Source: Helianthus annuus
Lineage: Eukaryota > Streptophyta > Magnoliopsida > Asterales > Asteraceae
NCBI RefSeq assembly: GCF_002127325.2
Contig: NC_035448.2
Location: forward strand, 123,733,422 to 123,797,421
DNA length: 64,000 nucleotides
Reading direction: 5' to 3'
Made by a program: the position numbers and the translations under genes. Positions 1 to 13,515 of the stretch are shown here, piece by piece; positions within the stretch are counted from its first letter, which is position 1; every line of letters begins with the position of its first letter. Under the pieces are notes generated by a model that searched no databases, was not told the origin of the DNA, and saw only the letters and a program-made list of their open reading frames with translations.

Positions 1-63
1 AACAAGGATCACTGGTTAGGATCACGTGTAAGGATCACCTATAATGAAAATCCAGCCCTAACA
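1..63 (-). repeat. Terminal piece of a minus-strand Tat LTR (Tat-X)
   Basis: Read on the minus strand from position 63, this starts TGTTAGGGCTGG and continues with GATCCT-rich sequence that matches the start of the Tat LTRs at 13516 and 17588. Only the first 63 bp lie in the window. Beyond position 63 the sequence changes abruptly to Tat 3'-region sequence (64-109), so this is an element inserted into Tat-B. A target duplication would be GTTAT (64-68), but the other side is outside the window. Confidence 0.8.
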
Positions 64-109
64 GTTATCTTGGTCAAAGGTTAGGATCCTAACTTGGATC
101 CTCAGGTAT

Positions 110-826
110 TGTTGGGGCTGGATTTTACTATAAATGATCCTTATACGTGATCCTGACAAGTGATCCTTGTTTCTTTGGCAGATAGTGATCCTCAGCCAGA
201 CTTCCGGATCAGGATCATGGGACGATATGGTGATCCTTATACTAACGGTCATTTTCGATTACTACAATATTATTTTGCAGGAATATCTAGCAGGATATGC
301 CCTACATATCATGATCCAGGGACGCGCTTTTACAAATATGGCAAGAGCTGAATTGAAGATGAACGTTATGCCGGATATGGAAACATGGCTTGATCTAAGG
401 GCAACAATTTAGGCTAGATTATCTTTATTTCTAAAGGGGTAATGAGCTGATTAGTGGTCTATCTACCTAAAATAAGTTACCTACACATGTATAAATACCC
501 ATCTTCCTCATTCGGAAGAACACACACAACATACGACACAACTCTCAACACTTAGACACTCAGTGATCCTTGTACTCAGCTCATTATCATCCGAAGTTGT
601 AACTACATTTTTGTTATATTGAAGTTGGTGATCGGTAGTTGCCATCACCCGAGGTTTTTTATGCCGGAGATCATACATTGATCAAGGGCTTTTTCCTCGT
701 ATAAATCATTGTGTCTTTGTATATTCATCACAGAAGTGATCCTTTACTTTCATAGCTAACCAAGCATCATACCCCGTTTACATAAAGTTTGGTTACATTA
801 TCCTTGTGTGATTTTTGACCAAAACA
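110..826 (+). repeat. Tat-A 5' LTR
   Basis: A 717-bp direct repeat of 10220-10936, starting TGTTGGGGCTGG and ending CAAAACA. It is rich in the motif GATCCT. A TATAAATA box sits at 490-497. The distal third has a conserved block (about 650-720) shared by all Tat LTRs in the window. Confidence 0.95.
490..497 (+). promoter_or_regulatory. Probable TATA box of the Tat-A LTR promoter
   Basis: TATAAATA in the LTR, with the same copy at 10600-10607 in the 3' LTR. Transcription would start about 30 bp downstream, near the conserved CCTCATTCGGAAGAACAC. Tat-B and Tat-E LTRs have a TATATA-type sequence at the same place. The TSS is inferred. Confidence 0.6.
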
Positions 827-829
827 GTT

Positions 830-847
830 TGGCGCCCACCGTGGGGC
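830..847 (+). other. Primer binding site (tRNA-Lys type)
   Basis: TGGCGCCCACCGTGGGGC lies 3 bp past the LTR end. It is the complement expected of the 3' end of plant tRNA-Lys, where reverse transcription would start. The same site is present in Tat-C (14465-14482, minus) and Tat-E (18308-18325). The tRNA match is from memory of the tRNA-Lys acceptor end. Confidence 0.85.
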
Positions 848-904
848 AATTGGTGCTTCATTCATAAAGAAAATCTTTTGTTCAAAATCATTTCAAAGAG
901 TTAC

Positions 905-3900
905 ATGGCTTCATCATTGAAGAACACTTCCACGGCGATGTCTGCAGTCACCTCAGCACAAACCACTCTACCTCCTCCACCGGCAGGATCCCAGAGAAAT
1001 GCTGAGAAGAGACCAACCCCTTCTTTCTCTAAACCTCCATTTTCTTCTGCTATAAATTCTTCTACTCCCAGTACTAGTGATGTGTTTGCTTTAATTTTGC
1101 AGATGAAGGATCGTATGCAGCGGCAGGATGAAACTAATGACAGGATCCTCAGGGAGATTGGAGATCTCAAAAGACAAAAGAAAGCGGCAGAGGATCATTC
1201 CCCACTGATGCCAAAATCCTTGAGTTTTGAGACTCCAATGGTCACCTCTCAGCCATCAGGGATCCCAGACGTACAGATCACAGGGGAGACGAGAGGATTA
1301 CATCTCAAGTCAGCAGCAATGACTCAGACATCGGGCTCGTATTTTCAGCCAGCAGGATCCTATCCTCAGTATGTGGGATCCTTCATGAATCCGGAAGCCT
1401 ATCCGGGGGCACAGCAGTTTCAAGGATCCTACTTTATTCCAGGATCGTTCCAGGGCCAAGGATCCTCCTTTGTTCCAGGATCATCCCAGGTTCGAGGATC
1501 CTCCTTTGTTCCAGGATCATCCCAGGTTCAAGGATCCTCCTTCGTTCCAGGATCATCCCAGGTTCAAGGATCCTCCTTCGTTCCAGGATCATCCCAGATA
1601 CCAGGATCCTTACAGATGCCAGGATCCCTAAAAAGCTTGCAAACAGGGAGTCTAGATGTCCATCAAGGGGACTTCATTCCAATGCAGACCATTGCTTCCA
1701 CTGGTCCCTCCGTTATTCCAGAATCCCAGCAATACGGATTCCCTAACTTGAACCCAATGGGAGGTAACACTTTAAATAATTATCCTACCACTAACCATGG
1801 ATTCATGCAGGATACAGGTACCAATCACGCTATGGCCAGGGAATTACAGAAACTAAAGGACATGATCTCAAGTGTTCCAGGGGTAGTCAAGCCTATCCCA
1901 GAGATTGCAGATGGAAGCCACAAGGTATCACGCTTTGCACCACCAATTTGTGATGCAGAGGTGCCCAAAAGGTTCCATATCCCTACCATGAAGCTGTATG
2001 ATGGCACGACGGATCCAGAGGAGCATATAGCACAATACAGGGAAAGGATGGAAATCAATCCTATCCCAGAAAAATTAAAGGAAGCATGCCTATGTAAAGG
2101 ATTTGGATCCACTCTAACTGGATCAGCTCTTAAGTGGCTGCTAAGTCTTCCCCCTTACTCTATTACTTCATTTGCTAATTTAGTTAATTTATTCAATAAC
2201 CAATTCTCTTGTAGTAGAAAATTTGAAAAATTAACCAGTGATTTGTACAGGATAACTCAAAATAATAATGAATCATTAAGGGATTATATAACTAAATTTA
2301 GTAAAGAATCCTTGGATATTCCCAACTTGGATATGGCTACGGCTGTTGAAGCCTTCAAAATGGGACTTCTTAAGGATTCATTATTCTATGATGATCTTGT
2401 TATGACACCTTGCAGGAATTTAGATGAAGTAAGAACTCGAGCACTCAGGTTTATCCGGCTAGAGGATGACAAGAGGATCCAGGAGAGACAAGTAGGATCC
2501 TCAAAACAAGATAAGCAAGGATCCTCCTTCAAAAACAACAAGTTCAAATCCTACCATAGAAACGAGAACAAGAATGTGCATGCTGTCGACCAAGAAGAGG
2601 ATGATGAAGAATATCCTCCAATCTCAGAATATTGTTTTTCCGTTGACAATCACGAACTAATCCTTGCAATGCAGAATCTAGGTGAAAAGGCTAGGTGGCC
2701 CAGGAAGAATGATAAACCATCCGGGACTAAAGACAAGTCCAAATGGTGTGCATACCATGAGGATTTCGGCCATCTAACTGAAGATTGCATAGCCTTAAGA
2801 AAAGAAATTGGATACCTGCTAAGCAAGGGGCATCTAAAGGAATTGTTGGGAAGAAAAAAGCAAAGGACCCAGGATCCTGAAAGGATCCCTGAAAAGGCTC
2901 CAGCACCTCCGGCAAATGCACAAGTGATTAACTTCATATCCGGAGGATCAGACATTTGTGGAACATCCTTCTCAGCGGCCAAAAGACATGCAAAAGAATC
3001 AAAAATGGATAATGGAGAAAGGCCTATTAGAACCTCAAGCGTCTCAGAAGGAAAGATGATAACATTTGATGAGGATGATCGCATCAACATCCAGGATCCT
3101 CATCATAATAGTTTAGTTATCACTCTCTTTATCTCTAACCATTTTGTCCGCAGGATCCTTATCGATGGAGGGAGCTCAGTGAACATAATCCAGCTTGATG
3201 TCTTGAAGAAGATGGGAATCCCAGAATCAGACATCACACCAAGATCCTCCGTGCTTGTAGGATTCAGTGGAGAAACGAAGAAAACTCTGGGGGACATCAA
3301 ACTCCCAATCTACGTGGAAGGATTACATAATTACCAAAAATTTTGTGTTATTGACTGTTTATCTTGTTGCAACGTTATCCTTGGCAGGCCTTGGATACAT
3401 GACATGAAAGCAGTTCCATCTACCTACCATCAATGTGTGAAGCTCCCTAGCCCATGGGGGATAATCAAGATCGACAGTGACCAGCAAGAAGCTAAGGATT
3501 GCTATACCTCATCCATGAAGCCAACCTCGAAGCCAAGGGAGCAACAGCAATTACAGTATCCTCCGAGGAACGTCTTGGAGGCAAGGGAACAAGATGTAGA
3601 TGAAATCCTCTTGGACCCTAGTGATCCTGAATCAAAAATCTATATCGGATCAGGGATCCTTGGCAAGATGAAAGAAGACATGATATCCTTCCTCAAAAGA
3701 AGAAAATCTACCTTTGCTTGGAAACATGAAGATATGACAGGTATATCTAAGGATATTATTACTCACAAACTTGGCATTGACAGGTCTATCAAGCCAATCC
3801 ATCAAAAAAGGAGGAAGTTTGCACCAGAAAGGAATGCCATTATCCAAGAAGAAGTAGAGAGACTACTTCGAGCAGGTATGATCAGAGAGGTAAAGTATCC

Positions 3901-4831
3901 TAAATGGTTAGCCAATGTGGTTGTTGTCCAAAAGAAAAACGGAAAGTGGAGGGTATGTGTCGATTTCACTGATTTGAATAAGGCATGTCCCAAGGATCCT
4001 TTCCCATTACCCCACATTGACTCCATGGTGGATGCAACAGCGGGGCATGAACTGTTAACTTTTATGGATGCATCATCCGGATTCCAACAAATCCAGATGG
4101 AACCATCTGACCAAGAGGATACAGCCTTTATGACCCCAACCGGTTTATATTGTTATATTGCCATGCCTTTTGGACTAAGAAATGCAGGTGCAACCTATCA
4201 AAGGCTGGTAAATATGATGTTCAAAGATCAAATTGGAAAAACTATGGAGGTGTACATAGATGATATGGTGGTCAAGTCAAAGAAAGCTGAGGATCACCTA
4301 AGGGACATGGAAGAAGCATTCGATATCCTTGATAGTTACAACATGAAACTTAATCCTTCAAAATGCCATTTTGGTGTTAAGGCAGGAAAGTTCTTAGGAT
4401 ACATGGTAACCCAGAGGGGCATTGAAGCAAGCCCGGAACAAATCAAAGCATTAATAAATATCAAGTCTCCTGCCAATGCCAAGGATGTTCAAAGACTAAC
4501 AGGCAGGATAGCAGCTTTGAACAGGTTCATATCGAAATCCTCAGAAAAGTGCAAAGAATTCTACGATATCCTAAGGAAGAATAAGAAGTTCGAATGGACT
4601 GAGAAGCATGAAAATGCTTTACAAGCCCTAAAAGAGTATATGTCCTCAGCACCAGCATTAGCAAAACCGGAAAAAGGAGATGTGTTATCCTTATATCTGG
4701 CGGTATCCTCAACCGCTGTAAGTGCTGTCCTCGTTAAGGATCACGAAGGTACACAATATCCTATCTACTATGTAAGTAAAAGTCTACTTGATGCCGAATC
4801 CAGGTACTCACAAAACTCATCCTTGCATTAA
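905..4831 (+). pseudogene. gag-pol: Tat-A gag-protease-RT, ended early by a frameshift
   Basis: The frame opens before the primer site, but the ATG at 905 (MASSLKNTS) is the conserved gag start shared with Tat-C and Tat-E. In order: a glycine/serine-rich gag linker with 12-residue repeats (1424-1603), the gag core near 1960-2450, a zinc-knuckle-like WCAYHEDFGH segment at about 2743, aspartic protease with IDGGSS at about 3161, and reverse transcriptase with YIDD at 4253-4264. RNase H begins near 4690. The frame stops at 4831 because about 7 bp present in Tat-E are missing near 4807. The downstream half continues in another frame (4834-6846). Apart from this the reading frame is clean over 1,300 codons, which fits a young copy. 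Confidence 0.9.
1424..1603 (+). repeat. 36-bp tandem repeats in gag (about five copies)
   Basis: Each unit encodes 12 residues of the pattern GSSFVPGSSQVQ. Each contains GGATCC and CCAGGATCATCC. Tat-E has about four units at 18908-19052. The copy number differs between elements, as expected for slippage in a disordered gag linker. Confidence 0.85.
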
Positions 4832-4833
4832 TC

Positions 4834-6846
<2,013 letters not shown>

Positions 6847-8298
6847 ACATGATCCTTCCTGCATGTGATCCTTACATTGAAATATCCTTGAAGGATCCTG
6901 GAGATATCGTTGATCCTTACTCAGGTAATATGCTTATCCTAAAACTATTGCATTTTCTTAGTTTTTCACCTAAGGATAAGGATCATGTATCCTTCATCCT
7001 CTACTCACAAACCATTTGAGCTATGATAGTTCAGGTATCTCCAGCATATCATCAAAGATCTTCAAAAGCATCACAGATCCTCGGGTCCAACCCCAGTTAT
7101 CCTTGGGATTATCCCCAGTTTCCGCCAGCAGCGCACGATGATCCTGATATAGTTCATGTCTTTGGGATCAGTACCCATTTTCGGGGCTGGCGACCTCATC
7201 GTACTGGCTATACTTGGGATCCTACGTATAATGGTGGACGCACCATACATCCGTTCCTAAGGTTTCTAACGTTTTCACGTTAGCTAAGGTTTTGACATTT
7301 TCATGTCACTAAGTTTGGATAGTTGCCAGAAAGGGCCATACTCCAGTTTACATACGATCCTTTGGGCTTGTCCCCAGTTATCCTTTGGGCTCATCCCCAG
7401 TTATCCTATGGGCTTGTCCTCAGTGATCCTCCGGGATCATCCCCAGTTATCTTTTTGGGCTTGTCCCCAGTGATCCTCTGGAATCATCCTCAGTTATCCT
7501 TTGGGCATGTCCCCAGTTACTCATTTATCTTTTACATTGGCTTAGTCCCAAGTTACATCTCACTTTTCAGGTTTTGGAAGTCTAAACATATAAGGATCTT
7601 TAATCCTTATTAATTGTCAAAGTCTTATCTATGTTGTCTTGATTGAAGGTTAGGATCCTTACGTGGATCCTCAGGTATGATCCTTGACTATTTTTGACTA
7701 TACTCTTTATCCTAACCAACCCTTATACTTTGACAACCGAACCTATGATCCTTGAACTAAAACGCTTTAAGAATTTTCAATATAAGGATATTTGATCCAG
7801 GATCATATCCTAAGATTATTTAACACTTTGTCAACTCTTGTCATTTTAACAAATGTAGCTATTGAGAAATAAGAGGATTATTGAAGGATAACAACACAAG
7901 ATAAGCGACAAAAGTTTAGGATTTTATTAAACAAAAGGATCATTAACCCTTTCAAAAAAGTTGTCAAAATTACCTACCCAAAGCTTCTACCAGCAATACG
8001 TGGCCCGTCCGCTGGGGTAGGTAAAGGGTGTCCATGATAATAGGTTCAAAAGTATTGCAGGGAAATTAGAAGGCGGCAGGATCACAACGGCTTCATCCCC
8101 CAAACAGAGGATCCCTCCACCATGTGTAATCCTACCTATTGTTCAAAGGATCCAGGATCCTTAACCCTAAAAAACTATTGTCCAGAGATTACAAACCATA
8201 ATTGTTCACAAACCATCAACCACAAACCACTACCAAAAACCTAAAAAAATTGGGCTCCGGCCTAGTCAACAATATCCATCATCGCCCAATCATGCAGC
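6847..8298. other. Tat-A 3' non-coding region
   Basis: No convincing protein. It holds degenerate copies of a roughly 22-bp unit (TTGGGCTTGTCCCCAGTTAT) at about 7362-7520, a GGATCC/GATCCT-rich stretch, a conserved hairpin (7970-8024), and a block at about 8085-8135 conserved in Tat-B (about 11337) and Tat-E (about 42740). The last 300 bp would be the 3' UTR of the antisense gene. Confidence 0.7.
7970..8024. other. Conserved hairpin with invariant loop (Tat-A copy)
   Basis: The arms TTACCTACCC (7970-7979) and GGGTAGGTAA (8015-8024) enclose a loop containing CTACCAGCAA and ACGTGGCCCGTCC. Tat-B (11235-11288) and Tat-E (42639-42693) have the same loop. Tat-B's arms differ at two positions on each side and remain paired. 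It may act in the sense RNA or in the 3' UTR of the antisense transcript. Confidence 0.7.
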
Positions 8299-9911
8299 CT
8301 ACTTCTCCGCTGCTCCATCTCCACCAGCATCTTCACCATGATCCTTGCCAGCATCACCTCCCTCCAGCCTTGGGATATCCTCAGCATCCTCCTCATCATC
8401 CAAGTCTACCAGCCTTGCCTTCCAACCTTCAACATCCCATGAGCTCTTGTCAAAGGCAGGATCCTGAGCCTCCGCAGCCATTTGTAGTTGTATCTTGTAC
8501 ATAGCAGTTGCGGCAGAGACCTTGGCATCCTGGATGATCTCCTGCTTCTCATTATCCATGTCAATCAGCCTCTGAGCAGCTTCATCCTTGGTGGCCTGGA
8601 GTTCCTTCTCAAGATCCGCTATCTTGAGATCCTTCAACACACCCATTTGCTGAAGATCGGCAATCTGGCTCTCCTGGTCCTCAACATTGCCAAGATAAGT
8701 TTCAATCTCAGCAAGTTTCTGCAAACAAAAGAAATAAAGACAAGCTCGGAATCAGGTGATCCTCGAAAGATACTAGATAACCAACAGGGGCAGTGATCCT
8801 CACCTCGTTCACATAGTCAAGAAATTGCTGACGAAGGAGAGGGAATCCTTGGAGTTCATCAGAGGCTTTCCTCTTTTTTCCCTTACCCCGAATGGACGCT
8901 TTAGGAGCTGAGACTGAAGGGCTGGCAGCAGGAGCCTTCTTCTTCTTAGAAGACGTGACATTGGCAAGGTCACTTATCCCAAACATGGAGGCAGACTTAA
9001 CGGACCTGGCAGACTTTCCGGCACCTACACAATTCAAGAACAAGATAAGTTCCCTTATTAAATTGAATACTTTCACATAAGACTTATTTTTTTTATGAGG
9101 ATACTTACTTGACATTGTGGCAGATGCAGAGGATATCTCTTGAGAATCTTGGATAATAATCTGAAAGCTTCGAACTTCAGGATCAAGCTTCTTGAAAGCT
9201 AACACTCTTTCTTTGGCAGCAGGGGTCAACCTTAAGTGAGCAACGGAGATAGCTGCATAAAAAGACAAAAAAGAAAAGATATCAGTGATCCTCATCATAC
9301 GAGACAGGACTGATAGTGATCCTTCAAGGATCCTCTACCCTACCATGAGTGACCCATTCCTCGGGCAGATCCTTCCCATCCGGGATGGAATCCCTCTTAA
9401 CAAAGAAAAACCGACGTTTCCAGTTTTTATCATTCTTGGTAACTTTGAAGATAGGGTGATCCTCCCCAGATTTCCGTTTCAACAAGTACCGGTGAGAACC
9501 AAAGGTGGTGAGATCATAGAGCTCAGCTAACTCTGACATCCCCAAATCAATCCCTACTTGCTCGATGATCCTCTCAAAGGTATATAGAACCCTCCAGATC
9601 ATCGGCATAGCTTGGATATATGAGATGCCGGTAAGAGAAAAGAAGGATTGGGTAAATGTCGAAAAAGGATATGAATACCCGATGAGGAAAGGAGTAGCAG
9701 GAAAGGCCACCCAAGTGTCCGAAACAAAATCACTCAGAGCAGTAGGATCAAAGGGTTTGAAAACAACATTCGCTGGGAAACAATGGCGAATCTTGTCTAT
9801 TTGGATATCGGTAAAACAGCATCTCTCCATAGGAGAATCTTTGATAATCCCCTGGCTTTTCAAGGGACTATCCTTCTTAGAGCCTTTGTGCGGTGAATTC
9901 CGAAGAAGCAT
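8299..9911 (-). CDS. Antisense four-exon gene of Tat-A (predicted 450 aa, open throughout)
   Basis: Exons on the minus strand: 9911-9344, 9252-9109, 9024-8804 and 8718-8299. All introns are GT-AG, and the summed exons (1,353 nt) stay in frame without a stop. Exon 1 starts MLLRNSPHKG and contains FPATPFLIGYSYPF, then SYIQAMPMIWRVLY. It resembles the plant family annotated as 'putative gypsy-type transposon' (Transposase_28). Exon 3 is lysine-rich (GKGKKRK) and may be a nuclear signal. Exon 4 is a likely coiled coil with an acidic tail. Exon lengths match those in Tat-B and Tat-E (568/144/218-221/420 nt), which supports the model. Antisense extra ORFs are known in Tat elements, but their function is not established. 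It has a TATA box about 143 bp upstream. Confidence 0.85.
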
Positions 9912-10053
9912 ATTCGAGATGAAAACAGGGTAAAAGCAAGAAAGAACAGAGCAAAGAAGAAAAAGAAGAAGATGATACCTGATCAAGCCTTCGGTGACGG
10001 TTATAAAGGGAGATACTTCGAATTTAAATGCAAAATGATCCTAACCCTATCTC

Positions 10054-10062
10054 CTATTTATA
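10054..10062 (-). promoter_or_regulatory. Probable TATA box of the antisense gene (Tat-A)
   Basis: TATAAATAG on the minus strand, 143 bp before the antisense ATG. The same sequence occurs at 13351-13359 (Tat-B) and 44704-44712 (Tat-E), so all three copies keep a promoter-like box here. Confidence 0.65.
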
Positions 10063-10088
10063 ATGATGATTCGCAGGGATTGTCACAT

Positions 10089-10132
10089 CAGTGACGTAAA
10101 TATCCTAACGGCTAGTCCATGTACAACGGCTA
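10089..10132. promoter_or_regulatory. TGACGT and AACGGCTA motifs upstream of the antisense gene
   Basis: A bZIP-type TGACGTAA at about 10092 is followed by CCTAACGGCTA (10104-10114) and ACAACGGCTA (10123-10132). CCTAACGGCTA fits the mitosis-specific activator consensus bound by three-repeat MYB proteins. Tat-B and Tat-E keep the TGACGT motif and two AACGG motifs at the same place. Function is inferred. Confidence 0.45.
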
Positions 10133-10206
10133 GTAAACCGGAATCATCCGTTAGAGATAAGCTCAAAACAAAATATAACTCATCTATTTACATTTAACTC
10201 CTTATA

Positions 10207-10219
10207 TTTTGGGGGCAAT
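10207..10219 (+). other. Polypurine tract of Tat-A
   Basis: TTTTGGGGGCAAT directly abuts the 3' LTR and is where plus-strand DNA synthesis would be primed. Identical tracts precede the LTRs at 13516 and 44870. Confidence 0.85.
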
Positions 10220-10936
10220 TGTTGGGGCTGGATTTTACTATAAATGATCCTTATACGTGATCCTGACAAGTGATCCTTGTTTCTTTGGCAGATAGTGATC
10301 CTCAGCCAGACTTCCGGATCAGGATCATGGGACGATATGGTGATCCTTATACTAACGGTCATTTTCGATTACTACAATATTATTTTGCAGGAATATCTAG
10401 CAGGATATGCCCTACATATCATGATCCAGGGACGCGCTTTTACAAATATGGCAAGAGCTGAATTGAAGATGAACGTTATGCCGGATATGGAAACATGGCT
10501 TGATCTAAGGGCAACAATTTAGGCTAGATTATCTTTATTTCTAAAGGGGTAATGAGCTGATTAGTGGTCTATCTACCTAAAATAAGTTACCTACACATGT
10601 ATAAATACCCATCTTCCTCATTCGGAAGAACACACACAACATACGACACAACTCTCAACACTTAGACACTCAGTGATCCTTGTACTCAGCTCATTATCAT
10701 CCGAAGTTGTAACTACATTTTTGTTATATTGAAGTTGGTGATCGGTAGTTGCCATCACCCGAGGTTTTTTATGCCGGAGATCATACATTGATCAAGGGCT
10801 TTTTCCTCGTATAAATCATTGTGTCTTTGTATATTCATCACAGAAGTGATCCTTTACTTTCATAGCTAACCAAGCATCATACCCCGTTTACATAAAGTTT
10901 GGTTACATTATCCTTGTGTGATTTTTGACCAAAACA
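10220..10936 (+). repeat. Tat-A 3' LTR
   Basis: A 717-bp copy of 110-826. I see no difference when comparing the two line by line. Followed by the target duplication GGTAT. Confidence 0.95.
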
Positions 10937-11234
10937 GGTATGATCCTTGACTATTTTGATTATACTAAACAACCCTTATACTTTGACAACTAAACCTATG
11001 ATCCTTGAAATTGATTGCTTCAAAAATTTTCAGTGTCAGGATATTTGATCTAGGATCATATCCTAAATTTATTAAACATGGTTTGCTCAACTCTTGTTAC
11101 TCTAACAAGTATGTTTCTAAAACAAACTGGAAAATAAAAAGATAAATAAAGGATAACAACACGAGATAAGCCAGAAAGATTAAAGTTATATTATTAACAA
11201 AAGGATCTTAAACCCTTTCAAAAAGTTGTCAAAA

Positions 11235-11288
11235 TTGCCAACCCACATTTCTACCAGCAAAACGTGGCCCGTCCACATGGGTTGGCAA
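11235..11288. other. Conserved hairpin with invariant loop (Tat-B copy)
   Basis: The arms TTGCCAACCCA (11235-11245) and TGGGTTGGCAA (11278-11288) are perfect complements. The loop is the same as in Tat-A apart from one base. Two pairs changed on both sides relative to Tat-A and Tat-E. Confidence 0.7.
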
Positions 11289-11555
11289 AGGGTGTCCATT
11301 GTCTATGCGGTCTTAGCAGGTGCAGGAAATTAAAGGCGGCAGGATCACAAAGGCTTCATCCCCCAAACAGAGGATCCCTCCACCTTTTGTAATCCTACCT
11401 ATTGTCCAAAGGATCCATGATCCTTAACCCTAAAAAACTATTGTTTAAGTACAGACCATCATTGTTTCAAAACATCACAACCAAACCACTACCAAACTTA
11501 AAAAATTGGGCTCCGGCCTAGTCTCGAAATATTCATCATCGCCCAATCCAGCAGC

Positions 11556-13199
11556 TCAAACTTTCACTGCTCCATCACCACCAGCTTCTCCACCTTGATC
11601 CTTCTCAGCATCACCGCCCTCCAGCATTGGGATCTCCTCGGCTTCGTCCTCATCCTCCAGCTCTGCCAATCTTGCCTTCCATCCCTCAACATCCCATGTG
11701 CTCTTATCGAAGGCAGGATCCTGAGCCTCCGCAGCCATCTGTAGTTGTATCTTGTACATGGCAATTGCGGCAGAGACCTTGGCATCCTGGGTGATCTCCT
11801 GCTTCTCGCCATCCATGTCGATCAGCCTTTGAGCAGCCTCATCCTTTGTAGCCCGGAGTTCCTTCTCAAGATCGGCTATCTTGAGATCCTTCAATACGCC
11901 CATTTGTTGGAGGTCGGCGATTTGGCTTTCCTGATCCTCGACATGGCTAAGGTAGGTCTCAATCTCAGCAAGTTTCTGCAAAAGAGAAAAAAGGTAAGTT
12001 CAGGATCAGGTGATCCTCAAAGAAGCAGGATATACAGGCAGAATATACAAGCAGGATATTCAAGAAGGATAACCAACAGGGGCAATGATCCTTACCTCAT
12101 TGACATAGTCGAGAAACTGTTGGCGGATCAGGGGAAATCCTTGGAGATCCTCAGAAGTCTTTCTCTTCTTCCCCTTACCCCTAACAGGTGCCTTAGGGGC
12201 CGAAGCAGAGGGACTGGCAACAGAAGTCTTCTTTCTTGAAGACTTGACATTGGCAAGTTCATCAATCCCGAACTTGGAGGCAGACTTGGCAGACTTAGCA
12301 GGTTTCCCAGCGCCTACACAATCAAAACAAGATAAGTTCCCTTACTAGCTAAACAGTCTTACATATAACTTACTTTTTAATAAGGATACTTACTTGACAT
12401 AGTGGCAGATGCGGAGGATACTTCTTGTGAATCTTGGACGGTGACTTGAAAACTTCTGATTTCAGGATCAAGCTTCTTGAAAGCTAGAACCCTCTCTCTG
12501 GCAGCAGGGGTTAACTTGAGATGAGCAATGGAGATAGCTGCACAATAAACAAAAAAAACAAAGAAAGACATTAGTGATCCTCATCATAAGAGACAAGTCT
12601 GATGGTGATCCTTCTAGGATCCTCTATCCTACCATGGGTGGCCCACTCCTTGGGCAGATCCTTCCATTAGGGAGGGTATCCCTCCTCACAAAGAAGAAAC
12701 GACGCTTCCAGTTTGTGTCATTTTTGGTAACCTTTAAAACAGGGTGATCCTCCCCGGCCTTCCGTTTCAGCAAATATCGATGAGAACCAAACGTGGTAAG
12801 ATCATAAAGCTCGGCCAGCTCTGCCATCCCTAAATCAATCCCCTCCTGCTCGATGATCCTCTCGAAGGTATACAAGACCCTCCAGATCATCGGCATAGCT
12901 TGGATATAAGATATGCCGGTCAAAGAAAAGAAAGATTGAGTAAAGGCCGGAAAAGGATACGAATATCCTATGGTAAACGGAGTTGCAGGAAAGGCCACCC
13001 AGGCGTCTGAAACAAAGTCACTCAAAGCAGTGGATGTGAAGGATTTGAAAACAGCATCCGCCGGAAAACAATGACGAATCCTATCTACATGAGCATCGGT
13101 AAAGCAGCATCTCTCCGTAGGAGAGTCCTTAATGATCCCTTGGCTTTTCAGGGGACTGCTCTTCTTGTGATCCTTATGGGGAGAATTTCGGAGCAACAT
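11556..13199 (-). pseudogene. Antisense gene of Tat-B, frameshifted in exon 1
   Basis: Exons by alignment with Tat-A: 13199-12633, 12537-12394, 12313-12096 and 11975-11556. Splice sites are kept and exons 2-4 stay open. Exon 1 is 567 nt instead of 568: one base is missing near 12666, so the frame runs into a stop after a wrong-frame tail. Exon 3 is 3 nt shorter than in Tat-A, in frame. The coiled-coil exon 4 is well preserved. Confidence 0.85.
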
Positions 13200-13350
13200 A
13201 CTCGTGGCAGAACAAAAACAGAGCAAGAGCAGAAAAAACAGAGCAGGAAAAGGAAGAAAGAAAGGAAGAGAATACCTGATCAATCTTCGGTGGAGATTAT
13301 AAAGGGAGTATATCCTGAATTTAAACACAAATCGATCCTTACCCTATCTC

Positions 13351-13359
13351 CTATTTATA
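13351..13359 (-). promoter_or_regulatory. Probable TATA box of the Tat-B antisense gene
   Basis: TATAAATAG on the minus strand, about 150 bp before the ATG at 13199. Two AACGGCTA motifs and a TGACGTAA lie upstream (about 13388-13432), as in Tat-A. Confidence 0.55.
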
Positions 13360-13515
13360 ATCATGATTTGCAGGGATGTCACTTCAGTGACGTAATGATC
13401 GCAACGGCTAGTCCGGTTATAACGGCTAGTTATCCGAGTTGTCCGTTGAAGATAAGATCAGAACAAAATATAACTCATTTATTTACAAAATCACTCCTTA
13501 TATTTTGGGGGCAAT

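Noticed and set aside
7970..8024. Hammerhead or other self-cleaving ribozyme
   Set aside because: I looked for the CTGATGA and GAAAC core on both strands around this hairpin and did not find it. The structure is reported only as an unidentified hairpin.
8708..9298. A host gene on the minus strand with 'transposase' similarity
   Set aside because: It lies inside Tat-A between pol and the 3' LTR and recurs at the same place in two other Tat elements, so it belongs to the element.
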